Source of the DNA: a virus
Length of the DNA: 64,000 nucleotides
IMG/VR virus record: IMGVR_UViG_3300042197_002147
Span: 92,712-156,711 of that record
Strand: one strand, 5' to 3'
The position numbers were made by a program, and so were the translations under genes. The notes under the pieces are model-generated. The model saw nothing but the letters and a program-made list of their open reading frames with translations, ran no database searches and was not told the origin of the DNA. The first letter of the stretch is position 1. Each line of letters starts with the position of its first letter. Of the stretch, positions 34,007 to 41,987 are shown piece by piece.

Positions 34007-34738
34007 CTAAATTCCCTTTTTACTTCTTCTCCATGCTCGAACAAGAGCAATTCTGTTTGCTGCATTGTTCAGATCTTTATAAACATTTCCCGATGGTTTT
34101 ACTCCGGCACTTTTAATTGTTGATTTAATTTTATTTTCTGTTGTTGGATCTACTTTGAATCCCATTGCTGTTGAAAAATCTTGTTTTGGTTTTTTACCTT
34201 TAGAAACTTTTTGAGGTTTTTGTTGTGTAGAAACATCTATTTCTTCTTTTACAGTTTCTTGATTTTTCTTTGCAAATCCAACATTCGGATCTCTTATTGT
34301 ATCCAACACCCATTGATTTAGTGGAGAATCTAGCACAGTTTGTGGATTTGCGTTTTGTGAAATTGGGAGTTCTTCAATTCCTGTATCTGGACTGACAAGA
34401 CCCATTTGAATTCCCTTTTGCTTTACCATTTGAAGTCTTTCATTTTGTCTTGCTTTATTTAATGCTTGCCATGGTTTTGCTGCTTTATCAATGTCAACGC
34501 CATATTTTTTTGCAACATTTTTTGCAAAATCATAGTCCTTGGAAGTAATTTCAAAACCCATTCCTAGTCTTGTTTCTTTGTTTTTAGGATCGAAACCAGC
34601 ACCAGCAGGATTTTGAACTAATATTTTTCCTTGGTATCCACCTGCAAGCGCCGAAGCAGCACCCAAGTCATCACCAACAGGGGTAATTCCACCGGGGTCT
34701 ATTTCTCCAACACTGTATTCTTTTAACAATTTTTTCAT
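34007..34738 (-). CDS. Hypothetical late protein (243 aa), capsid-targeting-like start
   Basis: Starts M-K-K-L-L-K-E-Y-S-V-G-E. The L-K-E site is compatible with prohead-protease cutting but closer to the start than in its relatives. Residues 25-150 are globular (L-G-M-G-F-E-I-T-S-K-D-Y-D-F-A). A lysine-rich linker follows and a basic helix ends the protein (A-L-V-R-A-W-R-R-S-K-K-G). No family recognised. It overlaps the gene at 34735 by 4 bp. Confidence 0.5.
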   Translation of the reverse strand: MKKLLKEYSVGEIDPGGITPVGDDLGAASALAGGYQGKILVQNPAGAGFDPKNKETRLGMGFEITSKDYDFAKNVAKKYGVDIDKAAKPWQALNKARQNERLQMVKQKGIQMGLVSPDTGIEELPISQNANPQTVLDSPLNQWVLDTIRDPNVGFAKKNQETVKEEIDVSTQQKPQKVSKGKKPKQDFSTAMGFKVDPTTENKIKSTIKSAGVKPSGNVYKDLNNAANRIALVRAWRRSKKGI

Positions 34739-35127
34739 TTTAGTCCATTTCTCGTCAGGTTTATAATTTTATTTATCTGAAGATCACATTGTGCTATTCT
34801 TTGAGCTCCTGGCCAATAAATGTAATCTTTTTCTTTGTTTTTCTTCAGATTTAATAGCAAGGGAACTATATTTTTTTCTAATTCCAATAGGCGTGCTTTC
34901 ATCAATTCATCATATTGAGCCTTTACAGCAATTGCACCCTCACAAGTAGAGTTCATTTCTATGATTTGATCTAATTTTGCCTTTATTGCTGTTATTTCTT
35001 CGCTATCGGTTGATGGATTTAATATGGATCCCAACTCATTTTGATCTACTGTACTAAAACCAAAATCAGACCCTTCTTCCATGTATTGTTTTAAAATGTC
35101 GTCTGGAATATTTTCCTGAAATGCCAT
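34735..35127 (-). CDS. Hypothetical helical late protein (130 aa)
   Basis: A 130-residue acidic, helical protein (A-I-K-A-K-L-D-Q-I-I-E-M). First gene of the leftward late transcript from the bidirectional promoter at 35144-35155. A similar small helical protein accompanies head genes in marine T4-like phages, but I cannot name the family. Confidence 0.5.
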   Translation of the reverse strand: MAFQENIPDDILKQYMEEGSDFGFSTVDQNELGSILNPSTDSEEITAIKAKLDQIIEMNSTCEGAIAVKAQYDELMKARLLELEKNIVPLLLNLKKNKEKDYIYWPGAQRIAQCDLQINKIINLTRNGLK

Positions 35128-35143
35128 ATTGTCCTCTTTTTGA

Positions 35144-35155
35144 TATTTATAAATA
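35144..35155. promoter_or_regulatory. Bidirectional late promoter TATTTATAAATA
   Basis: Two overlapping, oppositely oriented TATAAATA boxes (35144-35151 on -, 35148-35155 on +). They sit between divergent late genes starting at 35127 (-) and 35180 (+), each 17-25 bp away. Confidence 0.72.
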
Positions 35156-35179
35156 CAAATAAGTAAAGCGGAGACTTAT

Positions 35180-37855
35180 ATGAATCACAAAATAATTACC
35201 GAAAAAGAAAAATATTTAATCTCACAATTCATAAATGAAGAATTAAAAAATTTAGAAAAATTCATACAAACTCAGAGTGTGCTGGAAGAAAAAAAAGAAT
35301 TAAGATCCATGCTGGAGTCTTTGAATAGACCAAACATAACACACGAAATGTTACATGAGGGAAAACTCAAGGAGATATGGAAGTGGGTAAAAAAACTTTT
35401 CGGGGCGGCAGATGATGTTGCTCCACCAAAACCACCAGTTCCCACCCCACCACCACCATTTCCCAACAGACCCTCGCATCGGGTTCCGAATCCAGGAGAT
35501 GATGACTTCCAAGGAGCTCCATGGGACTGGACCGGACCAGAACCATGGGGTCCTTATGATTTAGATCCGTTAGACATTGACCCCAACGATTTAAACGAAA
35601 GTATATCATTAATTGACAGAATCAATGCCCTCGAAGAACTGTCAAATCAGTTGAACAGGAATTTGGTAAATGAATCAACCGAACTTACGAACTATTTGCT
35701 TGAAGCAATGGTCATGTTGAAAGATAAAAATTCAACATATAAAAATCTTTTAGAACGCTTTGGTAAAAAGTTTTTTGCATATTATATACCAAAAAGTACA
35801 TTTGACAGACTTATGGAAAACAAGACAAGAGGCAAGAAAATGGCCCCACCTCTCTTGCCTCCTTTGATTCCACAAGGCAAAAGAAACATTTTTTCAAATG
35901 ACGAAACCAATGATGGAAATATGGCACCACCGTTATTTCCGGGTAGCAGATTGTTGTCAAAATCAAACAGACCCCGTGGAGCATATCCAGTAGATGATGC
36001 TAGAATGGCACCACCGCTTCCAACTCCAAAAACACCTTTTGGTAGACCAACTTCATCTGGTGAACCAGAAGCACCATTCCAATATCCAAGTGGAGAGTGG
36101 AACGGAATTCCAATACCAGAGAATTATAAAAAATCAAACAGTGTTAGAAAGTTTTTAGGTATGGATTCTGAAGATTCAATCACACCACTGCCAGCACCAA
36201 ATATGCCAACTTTGGTTCCAATGAAAGAACCAAAAATGCAACAACAACACGGTGGTTTGATTCCACCGCCACAACAAGAAAGTTTTGTAGATTACAAAAA
36301 AAGGTGCTTAGAATCCTTAAATAAAATTGAAGAACAAATCTACTTATCAGAATCAATAACAAAAACAAAAGAAAATCAAGAGATACTTAAGCTTATACCC
36401 GTCTTGAGAGAAAACATAATTTCTTCTACAAATTATCAACAATTAAATGAGTTTATAGGGATGATAGGCAAATGGTTAGCTAAAAATTGGCCGCAACTTG
36501 CTTGGGACACTGGTGTAGAAACTGGTGTAGATATCTGGAAAGATAGTTATGATGATCCAAACTCTAATCCCGGAGGTTTTGGTCAATGGCCAAAAAATTT
36601 CGATGATGCATTTCCACCGATAACTATTCCAAACCCACCCCCAGGCGGTCTTCCTCCTCCGGGTGCAAATCCCTATCCATACCCACCGGCAAATTTTCCT
36701 CCAAAGGGGCCAGTTTTTGAAAACAAAATTTCATTTATACTCAAAGTAAAAGAACAACTAACTTTATCTGAGAGTATAAAAAAAACCATAGATGGTCAAG
36801 AAAAATTAAAATACATAGATTTTATTTTAGAAAATGCAGAAAGTAAACCAGAATTACTGAATGAATTTGTGCCGTTTGTCATAGGAGCAATTGCCAAAAC
36901 AGCAATGGATTTGGCTATTTGGGATGCACTTTCTAATCCAAATAAGTTCAACTGGTTTGGATTTGGAGGTCCACCAGCACCACCAGCACAAAAAGATCCA
37001 AAAGAGACACCAATAACAATTAAACCATGGAAACCGTGGACGCCACCACCTCCACCTTATTATGGTCAATTAACAGGAAAAACCCCTTCTGGTCAGTCAT
37101 CTGGTGAAAAAACTCCAACCACGCCAAAAGTTTCAGCAGAGGTTACTGAAAAATTCTTAAATGAAAAGAGAAGACGCGGAGGATCATCGGAGCAACCTCC
37201 ACCCCCGCCGCCAGGAGGACCTCTCGTGCCAGGAGTACTTCCACGGTGGAAACATGGTGGAGGGTTGTTGCCACCAAAAACTCCAAAACTTGACAAATAT
37301 TCACCAATGGCAGGATACGAGGACCCTAGTCCTCCATCTCCTCCACCGAATCCACCGCCACCACATGGTCCATGGGGTCCGCCACCACCACCGCCACCAC
37401 CAGGCCCACCACCAGGCCCACCACCGCCACCACCAGGCTCGCCACCAGGCCCACCACCAGGCTCGCCACCAGGCCCACCACCGCCACCACCCGGTTATTT
37501 GATGTCTCGGCCGCCGTCACCATTCCCACCGCTCCCACCACCGCCCCCACCGGGAGGTCGTCCAACTAGGCCTAGTTTCCCACCTCCTCCTCCACCACCA
37601 CCACCTTATCCAATGGTGACTGATATGGGATCGGGATCATCGGTTTACGAAGAACTAATTTCTGATGAACACCGTGTGAAATTGATGAGTTTGATTTCCG
37701 AAAGATATGAAAAGATTTTGATATCTGAAACAATTTCAAAATCTTTAAAATCTCAAGAAGAAAAGAGGCAATTAGAAGAATTGTATAAGTTGGTTTTTGA
37801 TCAAACATCAACATATGACAAATTACCTAATTTTCTGAAAGACTCTTTAAAATAA
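35180..37855 (+). CDS. Giant proline-rich modular virion protein (891 aa)
   Basis: Alternates roughly 60-residue helical modules with long Pro/Gly linkers. Modules share a pattern such as Y-L-S-E-S-I-T-K-T-K-E-N-Q-E, T-L-S-E-S-I-K-K-T-I-D-G-Q-E and I-S-E-T-I-S-K-S-L-K-S-Q-E, each with an (L/I)SE(S/T) site; N-terminal residues include F-I-N-E-E. Short repeats K-M-A-P-P-L, N-M-A-P-P-L and R-M-A-P-P-L occur near residues 220-280. Residues 715-815 are almost pure polyproline/PPG. It has a late promoter. A structural or internal-scaffold polyprotein cut by the prohead protease is possible; homologues of its modules are the proteins at 32481 and 53559. Confidence 0.6.
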   Translation: MNHKIITEKEKYLISQFINEELKNLEKFIQTQSVLEEKKELRSMLESLNRPNITHEMLHEGKLKEIWKWVKKLFGAADDVAPPKPPVPTPPPPFPNRPSHRVPNPGDDDFQGAPWDWTGPEPWGPYDLDPLDIDPNDLNESISLIDRINALEELSNQLNRNLVNESTELTNYLLEAMVMLKDKNSTYKNLLERFGKKFFAYYIPKSTFDRLMENKTRGKKMAPPLLPPLIPQGKRNIFSNDETNDGNMAPPLFPGSRLLSKSNRPRGAYPVDDARMAPPLPTPKTPFGRPTSSGEPEAPFQYPSGEWNGIPIPENYKKSNSVRKFLGMDSEDSITPLPAPNMPTLVPMKEPKMQQQHGGLIPPPQQESFVDYKKRCLESLNKIEEQIYLSESITKTKENQEILKLIPVLRENIISSTNYQQLNEFIGMIGKWLAKNWPQLAWDTGVETGVDIWKDSYDDPNSNPGGFGQWPKNFDDAFPPITIPNPPPGGLPPPGANPYPYPPANFPPKGPVFENKISFILKVKEQLTLSESIKKTIDGQEKLKYIDFILENAESKPELLNEFVPFVIGAIAKTAMDLAIWDALSNPNKFNWFGFGGPPAPPAQKDPKETPITIKPWKPWTPPPPPYYGQLTGKTPSGQSSGEKTPTTPKVSAEVTEKFLNEKRRRGGSSEQPPPPPPGGPLVPGVLPRWKHGGGLLPPKTPKLDKYSPMAGYEDPSPPSPPPNPPPPHGPWGPPPPPPPPGPPPGPPPPPPGSPPGPPPGSPPGPPPPPPGYLMSRPPSPFPPLPPPPPPGGRPTRPSFPPPPPPPPPYPMVTDMGSGSSVYEELISDEHRVKLMSLISERYEKILISETISKSLKSQEEKRQLEELYKLVFDQTSTYDKLPNFLKDSLK
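37380..37496 (+). repeat. Tandem CCACCAGGC-type minisatellite coding PPG
   Basis: Tandem and near-tandem 9-bp units (ccaccaggc and variants ccaccgcca) encode G-P-P-P and S-P-P-G runs of the 891-residue protein. The repeat is coding, and copy number may vary between isolates through slippage. Confidence 0.75.
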
Positions 37856-37867
37856 TTTAAAGCACAT

Positions 37868-38476
37868 TCAAGAGAATGCCCGTGAGAGTTCCTTTTGAAC
37901 TCTTGCGGGCATTTTCACATGGCTTTGTGGTCTAAAGTTTTTAGGCATCACATCAAGTGCTCGGCGCGATGTCTCAAGATCATATTTTGTTCTTTGTGTT
38001 TTGTATATTTTCCACATATGATGCATATAGATGTAAAGATTAGCGCGTTTGATGTACAACTGTTCATCAAATTTGATACCCCATTGTTTTAATAAACGAA
38101 CGGTTCGTATTTCGCAGTCTCTTTCCATCTCCATGATGACTCTAAACGCTCTGTCTACTTCTTTGTCAGACCATCTGCCATAATTTCCTATTGATACCTC
38201 ATGCACAATAAATTGTGCATTTGATTCCTTTTTCATTTTTTGATCGGAAGATTCTAACCACTGAAGAAAATGGCAGTATTCGTGCGCCAAGACATTCAAC
38301 CAAACTCCATTGTTTTTGGCCACGCGAATTTCTTTTATTGTTCTGTTCGCAAGAAAATATCCCGAACATCGGGATTCCCCGACATTGACATTTTCGCCTT
38401 TTCCAAATATGAGTTTAAACCCATATTCTCTCAAATGATTGCGAATATGTTTCACGAACTCGGCTTCCTTACTCAT
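37868..38476 (-). CDS. Zincin-like metallopeptidase-type protein
   Basis: A 202-residue protein with L-A-H-E-Y-C-H-F-L, an HExxH zinc motif, near residue 67, and a downstream M-E-R-D-C-E-I-R-T that may supply a third ligand. N-terminal residues 1-60 form a mixed alpha/beta region. It resembles small SprT-like or DUF-type phage metalloproteins. It has its own host-type promoter and a strong AAGGAGG ribosome site, unlike the surrounding late genes, so it may be early. Activity unproven. Confidence 0.6.
   Translation of the reverse strand: MSKEAEFVKHIRNHLREYGFKLIFGKGENVNVGESRCSGYFLANRTIKEIRVAKNNGVWLNVLAHEYCHFLQWLESSDQKMKKESNAQFIVHEVSIGNYGRWSDKEVDRAFRVIMEMERDCEIRTVRLLKQWGIKFDEQLYIKRANLYIYMHHMWKIYKTQRTKYDLETSRRALDVMPKNFRPQSHVKMPARVQKELSRAFS
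37876..37915 (+). terminator. Intrinsic terminator after the proline-rich gene
   Basis: A 15-bp stem (37876-37890 with 37898-37912, two G-U pairs) followed by TTTT in the + direction. It lies within the last codons of the convergent gene at 37868. Confidence 0.65.
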
Positions 38477-38507
38477 GGTGTACCTCCTTCGTTCTCTTAT
38501 ATGTAGG

Positions 38508-38536
38508 AGTCTACCAAAGTGTTTTTACGAATTCAA
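38508..38536 (-). promoter_or_regulatory. Host-type promoter for the zincin gene
   Basis: On the - strand: TTGAAT (38536-38531), 17 bp spacer, TAGACT (38513-38508). The leader to the ATG at 38476 is about 25 nt and contains AAGGAGG. Confidence 0.6.
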
Positions 38537-38545
38537 GTTTATATG

Positions 38546-38827
38546 TTATTTTTTATTTTGTCTGCGGCGATAATTCAAGTAGGCAGGAAGAACATAACCA
38601 CCAATCATTCCCATTCCGGTTCCGGCCGCGGCGCCTGCGCCTGCAATTTGTGCCTTTTCTGTTGGAATATTTGTCATACCAACTGAATTGGTGTAATCAG
38701 TCATTGCTTTACCATACATCGCACCGGGAATGGCAAGACTTCCCGCAAGTGTTAAATATTTTAATCTCCACTTGTCTGTTGGTGTAAGGAAACCTTCTTG
38801 TAGTAGATGTTGCTTAAATGATTTCAT
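38546..38827 (-). CDS. Capsid-targeted small protein with two membrane helices
   Basis: A 93-residue protein starting M-K-S-F-K-Q-H-L-L-Q-E-G, a capsid-targeting-like leader with site L-Q-E|G. Two hydrophobic segments follow (L-T-L-A-G-S-L-A-I-P-G-A-M and a Gly/Ala-rich one, A-G-A-G-A-A-A-G-T-G-M-G-M). A basic tail (Y-R-R-R-Q-N-K-K) ends it. The start at 38827 is chosen for the motif and the late promoter 6 bp upstream. An ejected membrane-active protein is a reasonable guess. Confidence 0.6.
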   Translation of the reverse strand: MKSFKQHLLQEGFLTPTDKWRLKYLTLAGSLAIPGAMYGKAMTDYTNSVGMTNIPTEKAQIAGAGAAAGTGMGMIGGYVLPAYLNYRRRQNKK

Positions 38828-38832
38828 GTAAC

Positions 38833-38840
38833 TATTTATG
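38833..38840 (-). promoter_or_regulatory. T4-type late promoter (CATAAATA)
   Basis: CATAAATA on the - strand just upstream of the MKSF gene at 38827. Confidence 0.5.
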
Positions 38841-38877
38841 CCGAGTGCTGTTTTACTATCATCACGGGCGTAAAAAA

Positions 38878-38900
38878 ACCCGGTGCAACGAGCACCGGGT
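38878..38900 (-). terminator. Intrinsic terminator at the left border of the GC-rich island
   Basis: Perfect 9-bp stem ACCCGGTGC/GCACCGGGT with 5-nt loop, followed on the - strand by seven T. It ends leftward transcription from the vWA gene cluster. Confidence 0.85.
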
Positions 38901-38917
38901 CTATGCAGACCAAACAA

Positions 38918-39193
38918 TCAGGAGATGGGAGCGTCGTCCGGGTCGGGGAAGTGTCGCGCCATCAGACTCGGCCCGGGAGGGGGAGTGCCAGGCCATCCTC
39001 GCGGCGCAGACTCACTCAGCACATCCTTGTACCGCTCTGCGAGAATCGGTTGAAGCGGCATATGCTTCACTCGCCGGCGCGCCTCCACGCGAATCCACTT
39101 CGGAACCCGAGGAGTCTTTTGTGGATCCATCAGGTCGTACAGAAACCGAGTGGCGGACAGAATTGCGTTGTACTCCTCATACGGTAGCGTCAT
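38918..39193 (-). CDS. Hypothetical protein (91 aa), GC-rich island
   Basis: Starts at 39193 with M-T-L-P-Y-E-E-Y-N-A, preceded by GGAGGACACC. The middle is basic (R-V-E-A-R-R-R-V-K-H) and the end Pro-rich. Start overlaps the upstream gene by 17 bp. No family recognised. Confidence 0.5.
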   Translation of the reverse strand: MTLPYEEYNAILSATRFLYDLMDPQKTPRVPKWIRVEARRRVKHMPLQPILAERYKDVLSESAPRGWPGTPPPGPSLMARHFPDPDDAPIS

Positions 39194-39353
39194 TGGTGTC
39201 CTCCATGATGTGCTTGAAGCAGTACTGACACAGGACTGCTGACTCTCCCTCGTTCGCAGAGTCGATGTCGCAGGGGAGTTGCGAAACGACGAAACGCTCT
39301 TGCAGTCGCGGAAGCGACTTGGCACAGTTGTCGCAGAAGAATGAATCTCTCAT
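39177..39353 (-). CDS. Small zinc-ribbon-like protein (58 aa)
   Basis: A 58-residue protein with two Cys pairs, F-F-C-D-N-C-A-K and L-C-Q-Y-C-F-K, spaced about 30 residues apart, as in a minimal zinc ribbon. Preceded by AGAGGACACC. It lies between the vWA gene and the 91-residue protein on one - strand transcript. Confidence 0.55.
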   Translation of the reverse strand: MRDSFFCDNCAKSLPRLQERFVVSQLPCDIDSANEGESAVLCQYCFKHIMEDTNDATV

Positions 39354-39372
39354 GTTGATCGGTGTCCTCTTT

Positions 39373-41706
39373 TTACTTGGCGATCAGGTCGATGAAGCGG
39401 TTGAGCATGACGCGGGACTTCATGCGCTTGGCGGCGGTCGCCATGAACGCATTCTTGATCTTGGTCATGCTGGCGTCTGCCGCAAGCGTGTCCATCGCGT
39501 TGTCGTTCTCCACGCGCATATTAGCGCGGATGATGTACTGCTCCGTGTAACCACTCGCGGTCGGATGCACGATGGAGAAACCGTCATCGCGGTAGGACGC
39601 GATCTGCTTGTTGGTGTACTCGTTGTTCACCGTGCTGTTCTTCTGCACACGCGAACCGTTCTTGTCCTTCGTGTACTCGCGGAACAGGTGGGTCATGTGG
39701 TTCACATTGGGACGACCGTAGAGGAAGAACCCAATCGCATTGCACCCGGTGCGGTCGCGGAACACCTCAAGCAGAGTGTTCGTACTCGTCCCGCCGATCT
39801 CGTAGGTCTTGCGAGTGACCGGATCGGTCAGGAACTTGCGAGTGTAGTAACCGCTGCCGTAGGCAAAGCAACCCGAGGTTTCACCGTCCGTGAGGAACAC
39901 GGAGTGAACGATCTGCAGCCGGTTGTCCTCGCGGAACTTGGGCACGATCTGCATGGCGGCCGCGATGGACTCGTCAAGCGGCGTGCTGCTCAGACCAAGG
40001 CAGCTCGGGAGAGCGTAGTACGACGAACCTTCGGTCTGTCCGAGAGCAATGGCGAACAGGTTTTCCATCGCCTGCTTGAACTGATTCGGGCGCATCTTGG
40101 ACGACAGGAAGTTCAGCAGACTGAACATATGGAACTTAGCGTCGATGTTGGGATCCTTGACATTCCACTGCTGACTGCTGACGCTCTGCTCGTAGTGATC
40201 CTTGTTAGCGAGATCCTTGTGAATCACGCAGCTCGTGAACGCATAGACCTCGAACGGAATGTTGCACCGGCGGCAGAACAGAGCGATCTGCATGAGCTGC
40301 TTCACGGTGTCAAGCAGCGTAGGGCCCATCGAACCCGACCAGTCGATGAACATGACGAGTCCGTGATTCTTGCCCTCGCGCACCACAGCGTTGCGGCGGA
40401 AGATGTCATCGGTGATCTTGTAGTTCACCATGCGAACGGTGTCAAGGACGCCGGTGCGGGCGACCGAGGTACGCTTCGCAGCATCAGCAGCCTTGCGGAG
40501 GTCGAACTGCTTTGCCATCAGCGACACCACCGGCGCAGAGTCCGCAGCGAACTTGGCGTAGTCCTTGCGAGCCCGAGCGAACAGGTCGTCGTGAGTGGCG
40601 ACCGTGTTGGCGGACATGGTGGCGCGGTGCTGCGTGATCAGATCCTGAATCTCTGCGTAGGAGATGATGATCTTGTCCAAGTTGCACGACGGCAGACTAA
40701 AGTACTGATACGAACTGGCCTTCTTGTCGGTCATGTTCTTGACCGCAGAATCGAACTTCTCCTGCGTGATCGAAGAAGGCGCAGCAGACTTGTGCTGCAT
40801 CTTGTTCGCACCCGAACCCGTGGAAGCGCCAGCGTTGTTGCTCTGCGGGGTCGTCTTGTTGGGGTCGCCGTCACCACGCTGGCCAGCACCCTGCTTGCCG
40901 TTGGTGGACGAACCATCGTCCGAAGAATTCGCGTCAGCGTTGTCGATGTCCGACCCGTTGGAATCGTCCTGACCGTCACCACTCGTCGGGATCGGCGTAG
41001 TGTCACCGTCATCGCCGGCGTCACCATCGCCGCCAGAAGTCGCGTTCTGCTTCTCCGCTTCCTCCTTGAGGCGCGACTCGTACTGCCAGATGTCGTCCAC
41101 GATGTTCTTCACATCGTCAAAGGTACGGCAAGCGTCGATGCGCTTGATGAACGACTGCTCCACGGGCGAGAACTGAATACCCGTGTCCATGCAAGTGCCC
41201 ATCTTGTAGTGAAGGTTGATGCGGTCGATCAGCGACAACTTGTTGAGGTCGCGCCCCTTGACGCCGAAGAAGTCGCTGGCGACGAACTGCTCATACGCCT
41301 TGTAGAAGTCGCGGCGCATACCGGGGAACTTCTCCTTCATCAACTTTTCGATGCGGGCGTCCTCCACGATGTTCATGTAGACCTGAGCAACGGACGCATG
41401 AGCGGTTCCGGCGATCTCCTCAGCGGCGCCGCACCACGGGCCCTGCACCTTGTTGTCCGCATCGGTGTGCGGCGTGAACAGCGCGTGACCAACCTCGTGG
41501 CCGACGAGCATATCGTAGACCTCGTTGGTCATGCCCGTCCAGGCGGGCAGGATCAGGACGCGGTTCTTGGTGTCGAACGCGGCCGTGCTGGCCTTGGGGT
41601 TGTGCTGCACGGTGATGTTCTCCGTGGCGAGGATGCGCGCCAGCAGATCCTTGCTGGCGGTGTTGACGGTGCGGGCGGGCGAAGAAACGGTAGAAACAGT
41701 CTGCAT
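39373..41706 (-). CDS. CobT-like protein with zincin motif and von Willebrand A domain
   Basis: A 777-residue protein. Near residue 70 it has V-G-H-E-V-G-H-A-L-F-T-P, an HExxH zincin-like motif, followed by V-E-D-A-R-I-E-K-L. The centre is a low-complexity acidic linker (D-G-D-A-G-D-D-G-D). The C-terminal vWA domain has the MIDAS motif F-I-D-W-S-G-S-M-G and F-L-T-D-G-E-T-S. This is the CobT/vWA partner of MoxR/CobS AAA+ ATPases, whose gene is divergent next door. Such pairs act as metal chelatases or remodelling machines. The start at 41706 is set by its promoter. Strongly GC-biased codons. Confidence 0.82.
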   Translation of the reverse strand: MQTVSTVSSPARTVNTASKDLLARILATENITVQHNPKASTAAFDTKNRVLILPAWTGMTNEVYDMLVGHEVGHALFTPHTDADNKVQGPWCGAAEEIAGTAHASVAQVYMNIVEDARIEKLMKEKFPGMRRDFYKAYEQFVASDFFGVKGRDLNKLSLIDRINLHYKMGTCMDTGIQFSPVEQSFIKRIDACRTFDDVKNIVDDIWQYESRLKEEAEKQNATSGGDGDAGDDGDTTPIPTSGDGQDDSNGSDIDNADANSSDDGSSTNGKQGAGQRGDGDPNKTTPQSNNAGASTGSGANKMQHKSAAPSSITQEKFDSAVKNMTDKKASSYQYFSLPSCNLDKIIISYAEIQDLITQHRATMSANTVATHDDLFARARKDYAKFAADSAPVVSLMAKQFDLRKAADAAKRTSVARTGVLDTVRMVNYKITDDIFRRNAVVREGKNHGLVMFIDWSGSMGPTLLDTVKQLMQIALFCRRCNIPFEVYAFTSCVIHKDLANKDHYEQSVSSQQWNVKDPNIDAKFHMFSLLNFLSSKMRPNQFKQAMENLFAIALGQTEGSSYYALPSCLGLSSTPLDESIAAAMQIVPKFREDNRLQIVHSVFLTDGETSGCFAYGSGYYTRKFLTDPVTRKTYEIGGTSTNTLLEVFRDRTGCNAIGFFLYGRPNVNHMTHLFREYTKDKNGSRVQKNSTVNNEYTNKQIASYRDDGFSIVHPTASGYTEQYIIRANMRVENDNAMDTLAADASMTKIKNAFMATAAKRMKSRVMLNRFIDLIAK

Positions 41707-41714
41707 AGACCCCC

Positions 41715-41743
41715 ATTTTACCAAAACCCTGTAAAACCTGCAA
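41715..41743 (-). promoter_or_regulatory. Host-type promoter, leaderless, for vWA gene
   Basis: On the - strand: TTGCAG (41743-41738), 17 bp spacer, TAAAAT (41720-41715), then GGGGGTCT and the ATG. The same sequence block (TTTTGGTARAATGGGGGTCT) precedes the divergent AAA+ gene. Confidence 0.75.
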
Positions 41744-41806
41744 GCCTAGAATCTATCTTTTCTAAGTCCTTATAGGACAATGACTTACGCTCTTTTCCGG
41801 GGGGTA

Positions 41807-41840
41807 GCGTCCGATAATAACTATCATCGCGTCCGATAAT
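41807..41840. repeat. Paired GCGTCCGATAAT motifs
   Basis: Two copies of GCGTCCGATAAT (41807-41818, 41829-41840) separated by AACTATCATC, in the divergent intergenic region. Related copies recur at 47944-47956 and in an array at 49201-49300. Possible operator or origin iteron. Confidence 0.5.
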
Positions 41841-41950
41841 ATCGAGGTGCGCGAAAAACCCCTGTTTTTATAGGGATAACTAATCCGGACTTTGAAAATT
41901 GATCGTAAGTCCTTTATTATCAGGGGTTTAAGAAAATGGTAGCTGGGGGG

Positions 41951-41979
41951 TTGCGTCTTTGGCGCCGTTTTGGTAGAAT
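41951..41979 (+). promoter_or_regulatory. Host-type promoter, leaderless, for AAA+ ATPase gene
   Basis: TTGCGT (41951-41956), 17 bp spacer, TAGAAT (41974-41979), then 8 nt to the ATG at 41988. Confidence 0.75.
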
Positions 41980-41987
41980 GGGGGTCT

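Noticed and set aside
37380-37496. CRISPR-like array of short repeats
   Set aside because: Repeats are in-frame proline/glycine codons without unique spacers, inside a long coding frame.
39265-41775. 836-codon open frame on the + strand opposite the vWA gene
   Set aside because: It is the antisense shadow of a GC-rich gene with HExxH and vWA motifs on the - strand. Its translation is low-complexity Val/Arg/Leu with no domain, and it lacks a promoter or ribosome site.
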